Of a DNA stretch of 64,000 bases, positions 1-8,162 are shown piece after piece; the first letter of the stretch is position 1; every line of letters begins with the position of its first letter. Made by a program: the position numbers and the translations under genes. The notes beneath the pieces are model-generated. The model was given only the letters and a program-made list of their open reading frames with translations. It ran no database searches and had not been told where the DNA came from. The stretch is from the NCBI GenBank assembly GCA_934572335.1, contig CAKTKU010000001.1:62001-126000 (forward strand). Reading direction: 5' to 3'. This DNA is from an uncultured Oscillospiraceae bacterium. GTDB taxonomy: Bacteria > Bacillota > Clostridia > Oscillospirales > Oscillospiraceae.

Positions 1-1
1 A

Positions 2-835
2 ATGCAGCGCGTCGCCGGGGGCGACTTCAACACACAGCTGGAGTGCAAGAGCGCGATAGGCGACGTGAAGGAGGTCTACGCCAGCTTCAACCTCATGGTC
101 AAGGCGCTGGGCGAGACGGAGACGCTTCAGACGGACTTTGTCTCCAACGTCTCGCATGAGTTCAAAACGCCCATAAACGCCATAGAGGGCTATGCCTCTC
201 TCCTGCAGGACAGCGAGCTGCCGCGCGAGCAGCAGGCGCAGTATGTCGGCAAGATAATATTCAACACCAAGCGCCTTTCGGACCTCGTGGGGAACATACT
301 GCTGCTCAGCAAGGTCAACAACAACAGCATCCGCCCCAAGGCGAGCGTTTATCGCCTTGACGAGCAGATACGCCAGTCGGTCTTCGCGCTTGAGCGCAAG
401 TGGACGGAGAAGAACATAGACTTCGACATAGAGATGGACGAGGTGGAATACTGCGGGTATGAGGGGCTGATGATGCACGTGTGGTCAAACCTCATCGACA
501 ACGCCATCAAGTTCGACTCCTACGGCGGGTCGATAACCATGCGGCTGAAAAAGCAGGGCGAGAGCGTGGAGTACTCCATCGCGGACACGGGACCCGGCAT
601 CGCGCCGGAGGAGCAGAAGCGCATTTTCGCGAAATTCTATCAGGTGGACAGCTCCCACCGCGAGGAGGGCAACGGGCTTGGCCTCGCCCTCGTGAACAAG
701 ATAGTGACGGCGAGCGGAGGAACGATCGCCGTGGACAGCACGCCCGGCGCGGGCGCATGCTTCACCGTGCGGCTGCCGCTGACGGTGGAGGGAACGCAGT
801 ATATTGCCGCGGCAGAGCCGCAGGGGGAGGATTAA
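2..835 (+). CDS. Sensor histidine kinase, 5'-truncated by window edge
   Basis: C-terminal 277 residues of a membrane sensor kinase of a two-component system. The visible part begins inside what looks like a HAMP linker, then HisKA with the H-box SHEFKTPI (phospho-acceptor His about residue 52 of the visible part), then HATPase_c with N-box NLIDNAIKF, G1 DTGPGI, F-box FAKFYQ and G2 GNGLGLAL. All catalytic boxes are intact, so the kinase core should work. The sensory domain, the true start and probably the response regulator lie before base 1; the ATG at base 2 is not taken as a real start. The stop is one base before the next gene's ATG, with a GGAGG just inside the 3' end, so translation of the SGNH gene is probably coupled. 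The ligand is unknown. Confidence 0.93.
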   Translation: MQRVAGGDFNTQLECKSAIGDVKEVYASFNLMVKALGETETLQTDFVSNVSHEFKTPINAIEGYASLLQDSELPREQQAQYVGKIIFNTKRLSDLVGNILLLSKVNNNSIRPKASVYRLDEQIRQSVFALERKWTEKNIDFDIEMDEVEYCGYEGLMMHVWSNLIDNAIKFDSYGGSITMRLKKQGESVEYSIADTGPGIAPEEQKRIFAKFYQVDSSHREEGNGLGLALVNKIVTASGGTIAVDSTPGAGACFTVRLPLTVEGTQYIAAAEPQGED

Positions 836-836
836 C

Positions 837-1535
837 ATGAAGATCACGATCTTCGGCGATTCCATACTTGAGGGTGTGCGCTTTGAGGACGGAAAGTACA
901 CCCGCGCGCACCGGTTCATGAGCCTTTTTGAGGCGGAGCACGGCGTGGAGATAGAGAACAAATCCAAGTTCGGCTCGACGATAGACAAGGGGATGACCCG
1001 GCTGCAAAAGCACCTTGAGCGCGGCACGCTCGGCAGCTACACGGTGATAGAGTTCGGCGGCAACGACAGCGCCTACCGCTGGGACGAGGTCGCAGCGGAC
1101 CCGGAGGGGGAGCATTTCTGCGTCACGCCGCCGGAGCGCTTCGCCGCGATATACAAGGACATGATAGACCTCGTCTACAAAAACGGCAGCTGGCCCATAC
1201 TCTGCACGCTGCCGCCCGTGTCCTCGCGGCTGTATCTGGACTATGTGACGCGCAGCGGTCTTGACAAGGCGGCGATACTGCGCTGGATGGACAACGATGT
1301 GGAGACCATATCCCGCTGGCAGGAGGGGTTCAGCCGCACCGTGGAGGCGCTGGCGAAGGACCGCGGCTGCCTGCTGCTGGATATGCGCGCGCCGTTCCCG
1401 CCGCGGGGCGAGGAGCTGGAGGCGTATCTCTGCTCTGACGGCATGCACCCCAATCTTGCGGGGCAGCAGCTCATATACAAGCAGGCTGTGCGCTTCTGGG
1501 ACGAGTTTATGACCGTCCGTATGGAAAAGGATTAA
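837..1535 (+). CDS. SGNH/GDSL-family hydrolase
   Basis: 232-residue predicted serine esterase or acylhydrolase. Block I is FGDSI with the nucleophile Ser9, block III is GGND, and block V is SDGMHPN carrying the catalytic Asp/His pair. There is no signal peptide, so it is likely cytoplasmic. The ATG at 837 was chosen over an upstream in-frame codon because it follows the kinase stop by one base and is served by the GGAGG in the end of that gene. The next gene starts two bases after its stop in the same way (both junctions read GATTAACATGA). Substrate cannot be told; the neighbours (sensor kinase, flippase-like and CmpB-like membrane proteins) suggest a role with lipids or envelope acyl groups, which is inference. 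Confidence 0.85.
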   Translation: MKITIFGDSILEGVRFEDGKYTRAHRFMSLFEAEHGVEIENKSKFGSTIDKGMTRLQKHLERGTLGSYTVIEFGGNDSAYRWDEVAADPEGEHFCVTPPERFAAIYKDMIDLVYKNGSWPILCTLPPVSSRLYLDYVTRSGLDKAAILRWMDNDVETISRWQEGFSRTVEALAKDRGCLLLDMRAPFPPRGEELEAYLCSDGMHPNLAGQQLIYKQAVRFWDEFMTVRMEKD

Positions 1536-1536
1536 C

Positions 1537-2574
1537 ATGACAAAGAAAAAACGCGGCTATATTTTCAGCATTGCCATACTGGTGCTTTTGCTGGGAATAT
1601 GCTATTTTGTGTTCCGCGACAAGCTGCCGGAGATAATGGACGCCATATCCGGCGTGCCGACAGCGATGGTCGCGGTGATACTGTGCGCGGGCATGGTGTA
1701 CCAGCTTATCGACACGGCGATGTGCCTTGTGCTCCTGCGCTCGCGCGTCCCGTCGCTCAGCTACGGCGAGGCGTTCGAGCTGACGATGACGGGCGTGTTC
1801 GGCATGGTCTGCTCCAACAGCGTGGTAACCATCCCGCTGCAAAGTCTGTATCTTTATACCGGCGGGCTCGACGTGGGGCACACGGTGGGGCTGATGACGG
1901 TAAAGTACATCTTTCATAAGGCGACGGTGTTCACCCTCGCGCTCATTATGCTGCTTTTCAACTTCCAGTGGCTCTCGGCGAGCGTGCCCGGCGCGATGCG
2001 CTATCTGCTGCCGGGGTTTGCGGTGTGCTTTGCCATCATCACGGTGCTCATTTTGCTGTGCACGTGGGATAAGCTCCGCCTGCTGCTCTATAAGATCATC
2101 GACCGCCTGCCCGACCGTGGCAAGTGGGGCGAGAAAAAGGCGGGCTGGCGCGAGAATATCGACCTCATGTACACCGAGATGCAGTTTCTTCTGCCGCAGA
2201 AGCGCCGCATCGCGGCGGTCATCGCGCTGGATGTGCTGAAATTCGCGGTGGTGTACGCCGTGCCGTGGCTCGCTCTGCGCGCGCTCGGCGCGACGTCGCT
2301 CAGCCTCGCGCGGGGCGAGTTTCTGTCGTCACTCACGTGGCTCATCGCGGGGGTGCTGCCGGCGGTGTCGGGGCTGGGTCCGCTGGATGTGGCGTTCGCG
2401 CTGCTGTTCGGCAGCTTTGCGCCGCAGAGCGCCGTGAGCGCGGCGCTGGTGCTGTACCGCGCGTCGACATACTTTGTGCCGTTTGCGGTCAGTCTGCCGA
2501 CGGTGTTCATCATGCAGCGGACAATAACGAAGCGGCTTGAGGCAAAGGGCGAGAAACCGAAAGAAGAGGAATAA
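1537..2574 (+). CDS. Flippase-like integral membrane protein (LPG synthase TM-domain family, UPF0104)
   Basis: 345 residues with about eight hydrophobic segments, from a first helix at residues 9-27 to a C-terminal one near 300-325, ending in a short charged tail. It matches the membrane domain of the lysylphosphatidylglycerol synthase/flippase-like family but lacks the C-terminal aminoacyl-transferase domain of MprF, so lipid lysinylation is not expected. Known relatives are of unknown function or act in lipid or glycan transfer. It follows the SGNH gene with a one-base gap and is followed after 24 bases by the CmpB-like gene, which has its own GGGAG site. Family assignment is fairly safe; function is open. 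Confidence 0.8.
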   Translation: MTKKKRGYIFSIAILVLLLGICYFVFRDKLPEIMDAISGVPTAMVAVILCAGMVYQLIDTAMCLVLLRSRVPSLSYGEAFELTMTGVFGMVCSNSVVTIPLQSLYLYTGGLDVGHTVGLMTVKYIFHKATVFTLALIMLLFNFQWLSASVPGAMRYLLPGFAVCFAIITVLILLCTWDKLRLLLYKIIDRLPDRGKWGEKKAGWRENIDLMYTEMQFLLPQKRRIAAVIALDVLKFAVVYAVPWLALRALGATSLSLARGEFLSSLTWLIAGVLPAVSGLGPLDVAFALLFGSFAPQSAVSAALVLYRASTYFVPFAVSLPTVFIMQRTITKRLEAKGEKPKEEE

Positions 2575-2598
2575 GAGATATAAGAGGGAGAGAGATAA

Positions 2599-3531
2599 AT
2601 GAGCTTTTACGAGACCGCGTGGGTGATCTTCATCTATTCGTTCCTCGGCTGGTGCGCCGAGGTGGTGTTTGCCGCCTGCCGCCGCGGCATATTCGTCAAC
2701 CGGGGCTTTCTCAACGGGCCTGTCTGCCCGATCTACGGCTTCGGCGTGGCGCTGGTGCTGGGGCTTTTGGAGCCTGTGAAGTCGAGCTTTCTGCTGCTGT
2801 TTTTCGGCAGCATGCTGCTGACAACGGCGCTGGAATTCATCATCGGTTTTATAATGGAGAGCTTTTTCCACGACAAGTGGTGGGATTATTCAAATAACCC
2901 TTTCAACATCAAGGGCTATGTCTGCCTTGAGTTCTCGATCATCTGGGGGCTTGCGTGCGTGCTGGTGGTGGACGTTATCCACCCGCTCATACAAAAGCTG
3001 ATCGATGCGATCCCGGTGAACGTTGGCTGGTGGCTGATCTGGATACTCGCCGCTATAATGGCGGTGGATGCGCTCATCACGCTGATAGAGCTGCTGAAGC
3101 TGCCCAAGCGCTTCAAGGCGGTGGAGGAGCTTGAAAAGATGATGACTGCCGTGTCCGACACCGTGGGCGAAAAGGTGCTCTACGAGGGGTACGACCGCAT
3201 GAAGGAGCAGCGCGAGGCGTTCGAGGAGCGCCACCCGGAGCTGACGGAGAAGGGCCGGGAGGCAGTGCGCGATGTGCTTGAAAAGCGCAGCGAGATCAAT
3301 ACCACCCTGCGCGAGCGCGAGGATGAGCGCGACGAGCGCCGCGCCCAGCGCCGCAGCGAGATGGAGGCGCGCATAAACGGCATACTCAGCCACAACGTCA
3401 TTCACGAGCGTATCGCCCGCGCGTACCCGCACCTTTCCGAGGGCGAGCACAACGGCTCCCACTTCCGCCAGATCATCGAACGCGCCGACAAGCGCCGCAA
3501 GGAGAAAAAGGAAGACAGGAAAAACGGGTAA
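2599..3531 (+). CDS. Putative ABC-transporter type IV membrane protein (CmpB family, PF06541)
   Basis: 310 residues. The first ~180 hold about five membrane helices and typical family stretches (FLGWCAEV, GPVCPIYGFG, FHDKWWDYS). Residues ~185-310 are a highly charged Arg/Glu-rich tail that should form a long cytoplasmic helix. Members of this family are common in gut Clostridia and are called permease components, but the transported substrate and any ATPase are unknown; no ATPase lies here. It closes the operon that begins with the sensor kinase: a strong hairpin follows 28 bases after the stop. The charged tail is longer than I would expect for the family core and may bind RNA, DNA or the membrane surface (inference). 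Confidence 0.78.
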   Translation: MSFYETAWVIFIYSFLGWCAEVVFAACRRGIFVNRGFLNGPVCPIYGFGVALVLGLLEPVKSSFLLLFFGSMLLTTALEFIIGFIMESFFHDKWWDYSNNPFNIKGYVCLEFSIIWGLACVLVVDVIHPLIQKLIDAIPVNVGWWLIWILAAIMAVDALITLIELLKLPKRFKAVEELEKMMTAVSDTVGEKVLYEGYDRMKEQREAFEERHPELTEKGREAVRDVLEKRSEINTTLREREDERDERRAQRRSEMEARINGILSHNVIHERIARAYPHLSEGEHNGSHFRQIIERADKRRKEKKEDRKNG

Positions 3532-3559
3532 AGCGACCTGTATACCTGAATATGTATGC

Positions 3560-3590
3560 AAAAACAGCACCGGCGACCGGTGCTGTTTTT
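3560..3590. terminator. Bidirectional rho-independent terminator
   Basis: A 13-base perfect stem (left arm AAAACAGCACCGG) with a 3-base loop, A-rich on the left and T-rich on the right. It sits between the convergent CmpB-like (+) and ECF S-component (-) genes and can stop both. Confidence 0.9.
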
Positions 3591-3607
3591 ATATGCCGAT
3601 ATGTGAT

Positions 3608-4153
3608 TTATCTTCCCCGGCGCTCGTCGATGCGCCGTATCTGCCGCGCCCCGGCGTCCATCGCGCGCTTTAGCGGGCGGTACAGCACGAGCGTGAGCAC
3701 AAAGTTGCCGACGCAGTGGCGTATGTCAAAGGGTATGCCAGAGATGAAGTAGGAAAACGCCATGCTCCACCCGCCGATGAAGAGATACGGGATGGAGCAG
3801 CCCGCCCCGAAGAAAAGCCCGTGCAGCGCCGCGACGATCGCCCAGACGATGGCGGAGTCATTGCGCCGCATGACGACCGCGACGGCGGCGAGGATAGGCC
3901 ACAGGTACATATACGACACCACCCACAGCCCGAAGCCCCACATCAGCCCTTCCAGCACGACGAACACGAACACCGAATACATCACCTTCCAGCCGAAGTA
4001 TATGGCGGTGAGGATGATGAGCACGTCCGTCATGTGGAAATTGCGGATGGGGGAGAGCGCGACCTGCATCACAAACATCATCGCGCCCATCAGCGCCAGC
4101 AGGCACAGCTCCCGCGCGGTGAGCTTACCAGCCTGTGGTGAAGGTGATCTCAT
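3608..4153 (-). CDS. ECF transporter S component (substrate-binding membrane subunit)
   Basis: 181 residues, about six hydrophobic segments, and the alternating short-helix layout of energy-coupling-factor S components (ARELCLLALMGAMMFV start, NFHMTDVLIIL, LHGLFFGAG). It would bind a vitamin-like substrate and use a shared EcfAA'T module encoded elsewhere. It overlaps the DUF4430 gene by 29 bases and has no clear ribosome site, so translation is probably coupled. DUF4430 is related to the C-terminal domain of transcobalamin-type proteins and is often found beside such S components, so a cobalamin-related or other corrinoid-precursor substrate is a reasonable guess but is not shown here. Last gene of the five-gene operon starting at 8057. 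Confidence 0.82.
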   Translation of the reverse strand: MRSPSPQAGKLTARELCLLALMGAMMFVMQVALSPIRNFHMTDVLIILTAIYFGWKVMYSVFVFVVLEGLMWGFGLWVVSYMYLWPILAAVAVVMRRNDSAIVWAIVAALHGLFFGAGCSIPYLFIGGWSMAFSYFISGIPFDIRHCVGNFVLTLVLYRPLKRAMDAGARQIRRIDERRGR

Positions 4154-4520
4154 AATGATCGCCGTCTTGTATCATCGTGTCGTCCACGCCGGTGGAGAGC
4201 ATTTCGCCGCCCTTGGTGAAGCACCACCACTGCTGCTGATTTGCGTCGGCACTCTCGCCGTCAACGACAGTCACATAAAGACCGTAGCTGCTCTCTTCGC
4301 CCTCAATGAGGCTTTCCTGCTCCAGCGCGCCGCGGAGGTTTTCACTGTCTGTGTCAATGGCGAAGTCCTTCGTGCCGCCGTCGGCGTGGATGACCTCGAC
4401 GTCGATATGCTTGCCGCCCTCGACGCCCTTGGGCATATACGCGCTGTGCAGCGCGAGCGCGCCCACGATCAGCGCCGCCAGCACGACGAGCGCAATGATT
4501 ATCTTGCTTGTTCTTTTCAT
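4125..4520 (-). CDS. DUF4430-domain exported protein
   Basis: 131 residues: an N-terminal membrane anchor or signal segment (residues 5-24), then a single DUF4430 domain of about 100 residues (conserved-looking QQQWWCFTKGGE and the closing DGDHYEITFTT). This fold is the C-terminal half of transcobalamin/intrinsic-factor-like proteins and occurs alone or in tandem in Firmicute surface proteins, where it is thought to help capture corrinoids or other ligands. Good site AGGAG 11 bases before the ATG. It sits 22 bases behind the Lgt-like gene and overlaps the S-component gene. A surface ligand-capture partner for the S component is the simplest reading (inference). Confidence 0.83.
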   Translation of the reverse strand: MKRTSKIIIALVVLAALIVGALALHSAYMPKGVEGGKHIDVEVIHADGGTKDFAIDTDSENLRGALEQESLIEGEESSYGLYVTVVDGESADANQQQWWCFTKGGEMLSTGVDDTMIQDGDHYEITFTTGW

Positions 4521-4542
4521 TGTGTGTTCTCCTGTATGTTAT

Positions 4543-5547
4543 TTAATATTCCTTCCAGTGCTTGCGTTCGCAGCAGGTCAGATACATCATGTAAACGCTC
4601 GCGCTCATCACGCATATGCCGATGAACATGAAGAAATAGCACCGGCCGTACCAGTCGCCGTGGCGCTGCACAAAGTATTCGCTCAGTCCTACGCACACGA
4701 GCGACAGGAAAAACGCGATCCACAGCGCCCAGTGGCGCGCGCCGCGCCCGTTGACGCGGATGGACACGCGGCTGTAATGCACGAGGATGACGAGGACGGT
4801 TATCGCCGCGACCATCTGCACGATGCTGACAAAGCCGTTGAAGTGCATGAAGCTGGAGTCATAGCGCGTGCTGTCGAGGATGAGCTCCGCCGCGCTGAAT
4901 ATCAGAAGAAAGAGGCGCGCGGTGTGTCCGTCACTCGATTCGCCCCCGCGCATGGGGAGGCTGCGGCGCGCGAAATAGAATTTCATCAGCACGAACGCCG
5001 CCGCGAACATCACCAGAAACTCCACAAAAAACGTGGCGAAGCGGTAGTCCGGCGCGCCGTTGATGTAGATGGGCGAGGCGAGGGGCAGATGCTGAAGCGC
5101 TGCCGCCTTCACGGCGATCTTGCCGCGGCAGGAGTTGTTGAACACCGCCGACAGCCGGATGAACGCCACGGCGAGCGCCGCGCCCGGGGCGACGGCGTCC
5201 ATCATGCGCGGCACATTGTCCGTAAAGCCCAGCCGCCCGACGAGAAGCGCCGCGAGGAGCGTGCCCAGCAGCGCGCCCGGCAGGCAGTACCCGCCGCCGG
5301 AATAGTCCGTCAGCGCGCCCCACAGCCCCGCGTACTGCTCGGCGTGGCAGTACCAGTGGATAATGCGGCACAGCGGCACGGAGAAGAGCACCGCCAGCGG
5401 CAGAAGCACCCACAGCGCCTTGCCGGAGCCGACATACGAGGTGTACAGCGAGTAGCTGAGCGCAAAGCACGCCGCCACGCCCAGCGCGATGACGACACCG
5501 CTCCAATAGATGACGGTGCTGCCGGAGTATATGGCTATTCCGTTCAT
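4543..5547 (-). CDS. Lgt-like polytopic membrane protein (divergent prolipoprotein diacylglyceryl transferase family)
   Basis: 334 residues, mostly hydrophobic, with seven or more membrane helices. Lgt-like traits are the GGGYCLPGALLG loop, followed by the PGAALAVAFIRLSAVFNNSC stretch that resembles the Lgt signature region around its conserved Arg-Asn. The usual RIGNF core is replaced, so it may not transfer diacylglycerol to lipoproteins and a housekeeping Lgt is probably elsewhere. It overlaps the phosphodiester glycosidase gene upstream by four bases (ATGA junction) and has a strong GGAGG site, so the two proteins are made together. Possible role: modifying or handling phosphatidylglycerol-derived groups at the membrane (inference). 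Confidence 0.72.
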   Translation of the reverse strand: MNGIAIYSGSTVIYWSGVVIALGVAACFALSYSLYTSYVGSGKALWVLLPLAVLFSVPLCRIIHWYCHAEQYAGLWGALTDYSGGGYCLPGALLGTLLAALLVGRLGFTDNVPRMMDAVAPGAALAVAFIRLSAVFNNSCRGKIAVKAAALQHLPLASPIYINGAPDYRFATFFVEFLVMFAAAFVLMKFYFARRSLPMRGGESSDGHTARLFLLIFSAAELILDSTRYDSSFMHFNGFVSIVQMVAAITVLVILVHYSRVSIRVNGRGARHWALWIAFFLSLVCVGLSEYFVQRHGDWYGRCYFFMFIGICVMSASVYMMYLTCCERKHWKEY

Positions 5548-7211
5548 CCTGACACCTCCGATTCGGGTATTGCCGTGGCAAAATAGATTATATCGCTGAC
5601 CGTGCGCTCATAGCCGAAGTCGACATGGTTGACAGGCTCATTCTGAAAAACGATCTCCGAGGTCTGCCCGCCGTCGAGGTTATATGCCTTCACGCAGCCC
5701 TTTGCCGCCATGAAGCGCGCGAACTCGTTCACCCTTGCGCGTGGGCGGCCGTCCGTGTGGTTGACGGTCATGAGAAGATAGTGCAGCTCATCCGTCATGC
5801 CGATACCGGCGCGGGAGTATTCAAGATCCATCTCGCCAATGGGGTAGCCGTCGCACTGCTGCACCTCGCCGCTATCCACGAGCACGGGGCCGAACGACAG
5901 CGAGAACAAAACGTCGTTGTCGGCAATATACTGCTGCACCGCCGCGTCGCCCACCAGCTCGCCCGCGCGGGAGAAGAGCATATCGCCCCCGGAGGTAATA
6001 AAGCAGGTGTCCAGCTTCTCCCCGTCGTTGCGGAAAAGCTGCCGCTGATACACGGTCACGCCTATCTGGCGGAAGGCGTAGAAGTCCGCGTTTGCCGCGA
6101 GCACGGCGTTCGCCGCCCCCGCAAGCTCGGTCGCGTAAAGCTGCACGGAGGAGCCGTAGGTGTCCTCGGCGAGCTTGCGCCTGAACTGCGACCCGTCGGC
6201 GATCTTTACCTCCGCCAGCGTCGCGCAGCGCTCCTCGATTATCTCCTTCCACACGATGACGAGTATCGTCGCGTCGCGGTAATAGTACATCTCCGTGCCG
6301 GGGTAGAAGGGCAGGTCGGGCTGCCACACCGTTTGCTGCCCGTCGAGAAGCTCCGCCGCCGCGTCAATGACGCCCTGCACCACGGCGGGGTCGGTCGTCG
6401 TGCCGAAGGCGGCAGCGTTCGGCTTGGGGGCGACGGTGTCCGTCTCGGCTATCTTATATATCTTCTTTATGTACGTAAGGTCGCCCAGCGCGTCGCTCGC
6501 GGCGTTGTTGACGTACACGTCGAGCTTGCTGGTGAGGTTGAGGTTGTTCTGCGCCTTCGCGGCGGTGGACGTGCCGGAATCGGGGTGGATGTTCACGCCG
6601 ATCCAGAGAAACGTGAAAATGGTCAGCGCGGTGAAAACGGCGGCGAGGATGCCCTTCACCGGCGTCTCTGCGCGCTCGCGCCGGGCGTATACGCGCTGCT
6701 GCGCCTCGACGGCGTCCCGGTCCTTTTTCCGCAGGGCGGATTTCTGCGCGTCGAGCTTTGCCTGCTTGTCCTCCGCTTTTTTTTGCAGCGTTGCCGCGCG
6801 GCGCTTCTCGCCCGGCGTGAAAAACCTGTCGGGATCGACGCTCTGCGCCGCGGGGGAGCGCTTGCTGCCCGCGCCCGGCACCGCCCACGCCTCCGGCGGG
6901 CGGTACGCCTTGCCAGCGGGCTTGAACTCCGGCGTGAAGGTCTCCTTATCGCCGCCCTCCTCCGCGCTCTCGGCGCGGTTTGCGGCGGCGGACTTATTCT
7001 TGCGCGAGCTGAGGTAATCCTCCAGCTGCGACACGTCGACATAGTACTGCGCGCCGTCCGCGCTGGGCTTATCCTCCGCGGGCGGGGGCGGAGCGGGTGT
7101 TTTCGCCGCCTCCTTTGCTGCCGCGCCGCCGGAGAGCGAGTCGGAATACGACGAGAACTCGGCAAGTATGGCTTCGAGATCGGAATTAAAATCGTTGGTC
7201 GTGTTGCTCAT
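5544..7211 (-). CDS. Membrane-anchored phosphodiester glycosidase (NAGPA-domain) protein
   Basis: 555 residues. Residues 1-135 are a low-complexity Ala/Pro-rich cytoplasmic segment, 135-182 a basic probable coiled coil, ~187-207 one membrane helix, and the rest extracellular. The last ~210 residues are a phosphodiester glycosidase domain: FITSGGDMLF, VLFSLSFGPVLVDSG, then the family hallmark NLDGGQTS near residue 518 (usual form LDGGGSS). Relatives remove GlcNAc-phosphate type caps or act on wall teichoic-type glycans. The very long cytoplasmic N-terminus is unusual for this family. Ribosome site CGGAG is close to the ATG; a 15-base gap separates it from the gene upstream and a 4-base overlap joins it to the Lgt-like gene. 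Confidence 0.82.
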   Translation of the reverse strand: MSNTTNDFNSDLEAILAEFSSYSDSLSGGAAAKEAAKTPAPPPPAEDKPSADGAQYYVDVSQLEDYLSSRKNKSAAANRAESAEEGGDKETFTPEFKPAGKAYRPPEAWAVPGAGSKRSPAAQSVDPDRFFTPGEKRRAATLQKKAEDKQAKLDAQKSALRKKDRDAVEAQQRVYARRERAETPVKGILAAVFTALTIFTFLWIGVNIHPDSGTSTAAKAQNNLNLTSKLDVYVNNAASDALGDLTYIKKIYKIAETDTVAPKPNAAAFGTTTDPAVVQGVIDAAAELLDGQQTVWQPDLPFYPGTEMYYYRDATILVIVWKEIIEERCATLAEVKIADGSQFRRKLAEDTYGSSVQLYATELAGAANAVLAANADFYAFRQIGVTVYQRQLFRNDGEKLDTCFITSGGDMLFSRAGELVGDAAVQQYIADNDVLFSLSFGPVLVDSGEVQQCDGYPIGEMDLEYSRAGIGMTDELHYLLMTVNHTDGRPRARVNEFARFMAAKGCVKAYNLDGGQTSEIVFQNEPVNHVDFGYERTVSDIIYFATAIPESEVSG

Positions 7212-7226
7212 AGCGTGTCTCCGATA

Positions 7227-8057
7227 TCAGTATGCCACGCCGCCCATAAGAGCGTTGAGCATGGCTTGGTTTGTGACGATGAGCCACTGCCCGCCGCGGT
7301 AGGTCAGCTCAATGTCGATGGCAGCGGCGGTATAGTAGCTGTCGGCGTGGCTCAATACGGACTTGAGCGCCGTGGTGTATGCCTCCTCGGTCACGCTGGG
7401 GAGGTATTTGTCGTTCGCGTCGTATACCTCGCTGCGCGGGCGGCTCTCGACGATCTTTTCAAGACTGCGCTGCACGCCGTCCTCCACGCTCGCCTCGAGC
7501 GAGGCGAGGTCAAGATACTTCACGCGGACGGTCTGCGTCGCGTTGAGCCGGTCGCGCTTTGCCTCACCCACGAGGGTATATTCATAGCTCGCTTTCAGCG
7601 CGTCGTACACGAGCGCGGCGTTTTCCGTGCCCGGCTCCGTCTCAAGCCCGAGGCCGGTATAGTCGCTCAGACAGGAGTACGCCGTGGGGTAGTCGCCGAT
7701 GACGATCGCGTCATAAAACTTCCGAACGGTGTCGGCGGGGTCGCCCTCCGCCTTGGAGTAGAGCGCGCCGACGGACGAGCCGATGATGGTGAAGAGCATC
7801 GCCGTGCCGGAGAAGATGATCGCCAGCACCGCCCACGACACGCGCAGCATCCCGCTGCGCCCCATGCGCACCGCCACGGCCATCGCCGCGAACATCAGAA
7901 CCACGATCACAAGCGCCGTGATTATCGCGGAGGTGTTCGTGCTCTTCTCCACGGTCTCCTCATAATATGTCTGCGCTGTGGCGTGCGCCGCCGGGGAGCA
8001 CCACAGCACCACGCCCAGCGCCGGTATAAGCGCGGTAAGTTTTTTCAAATGCCTCAT
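7227..8057 (-). CDS. Exported two-helix membrane protein with NTF2-like extracellular domain, function unknown
   Basis: 276 residues. Signal peptide 1-27 (basic MRHLKK start, cleavage probably after AHA), membrane helices ~43-62 and ~72-95, then an extracellular domain ~105-276 whose start (ADTVRKFYDAIVIGDYPTAYSCLSD) is typical of NTF2-like/DUF4878-type folds. I do not recognise a named family. The ATG at 8057 is preferred to the in-frame ATG at 8087: GGAG lies 8 bases before 8057, none lies before 8087. First gene of a five-gene operon under a sigma-A type promoter at 8114-8142. It lacks catalytic-looking motifs and may be a sensor or scaffold for the glycosidase that follows (inference). 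Confidence 0.7.
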   Translation of the reverse strand: MRHLKKLTALIPALGVVLWCSPAAHATAQTYYEETVEKSTNTSAIITALVIVVLMFAAMAVAVRMGRSGMLRVSWAVLAIIFSGTAMLFTIIGSSVGALYSKAEGDPADTVRKFYDAIVIGDYPTAYSCLSDYTGLGLETEPGTENAALVYDALKASYEYTLVGEAKRDRLNATQTVRVKYLDLASLEASVEDGVQRSLEKIVESRPRSEVYDANDKYLPSVTEEAYTTALKSVLSHADSYYTAAAIDIELTYRGGQWLIVTNQAMLNALMGGVAY

Positions 8058-8113
8058 GCTTTTTCTCCAAAAGATGCTTTTTCTCAAAAAGAATTATTGT
8101 GCATACAAAATCT

Positions 8114-8142
8114 ATTTTACATTTTTCGCACGCATAATTCAA
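8114..8142 (-). promoter_or_regulatory. Sigma-A type promoter of the five-gene envelope operon
   Basis: On the - strand TTGAAT, 17-base spacer, TAAAAT. It lies about 55 bases before the start codon at 8057, giving a leader of roughly 50 bases. Confidence 0.65.
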
Positions 8143-8162
8143 GAGAAAGCTTTAGAATAGTA

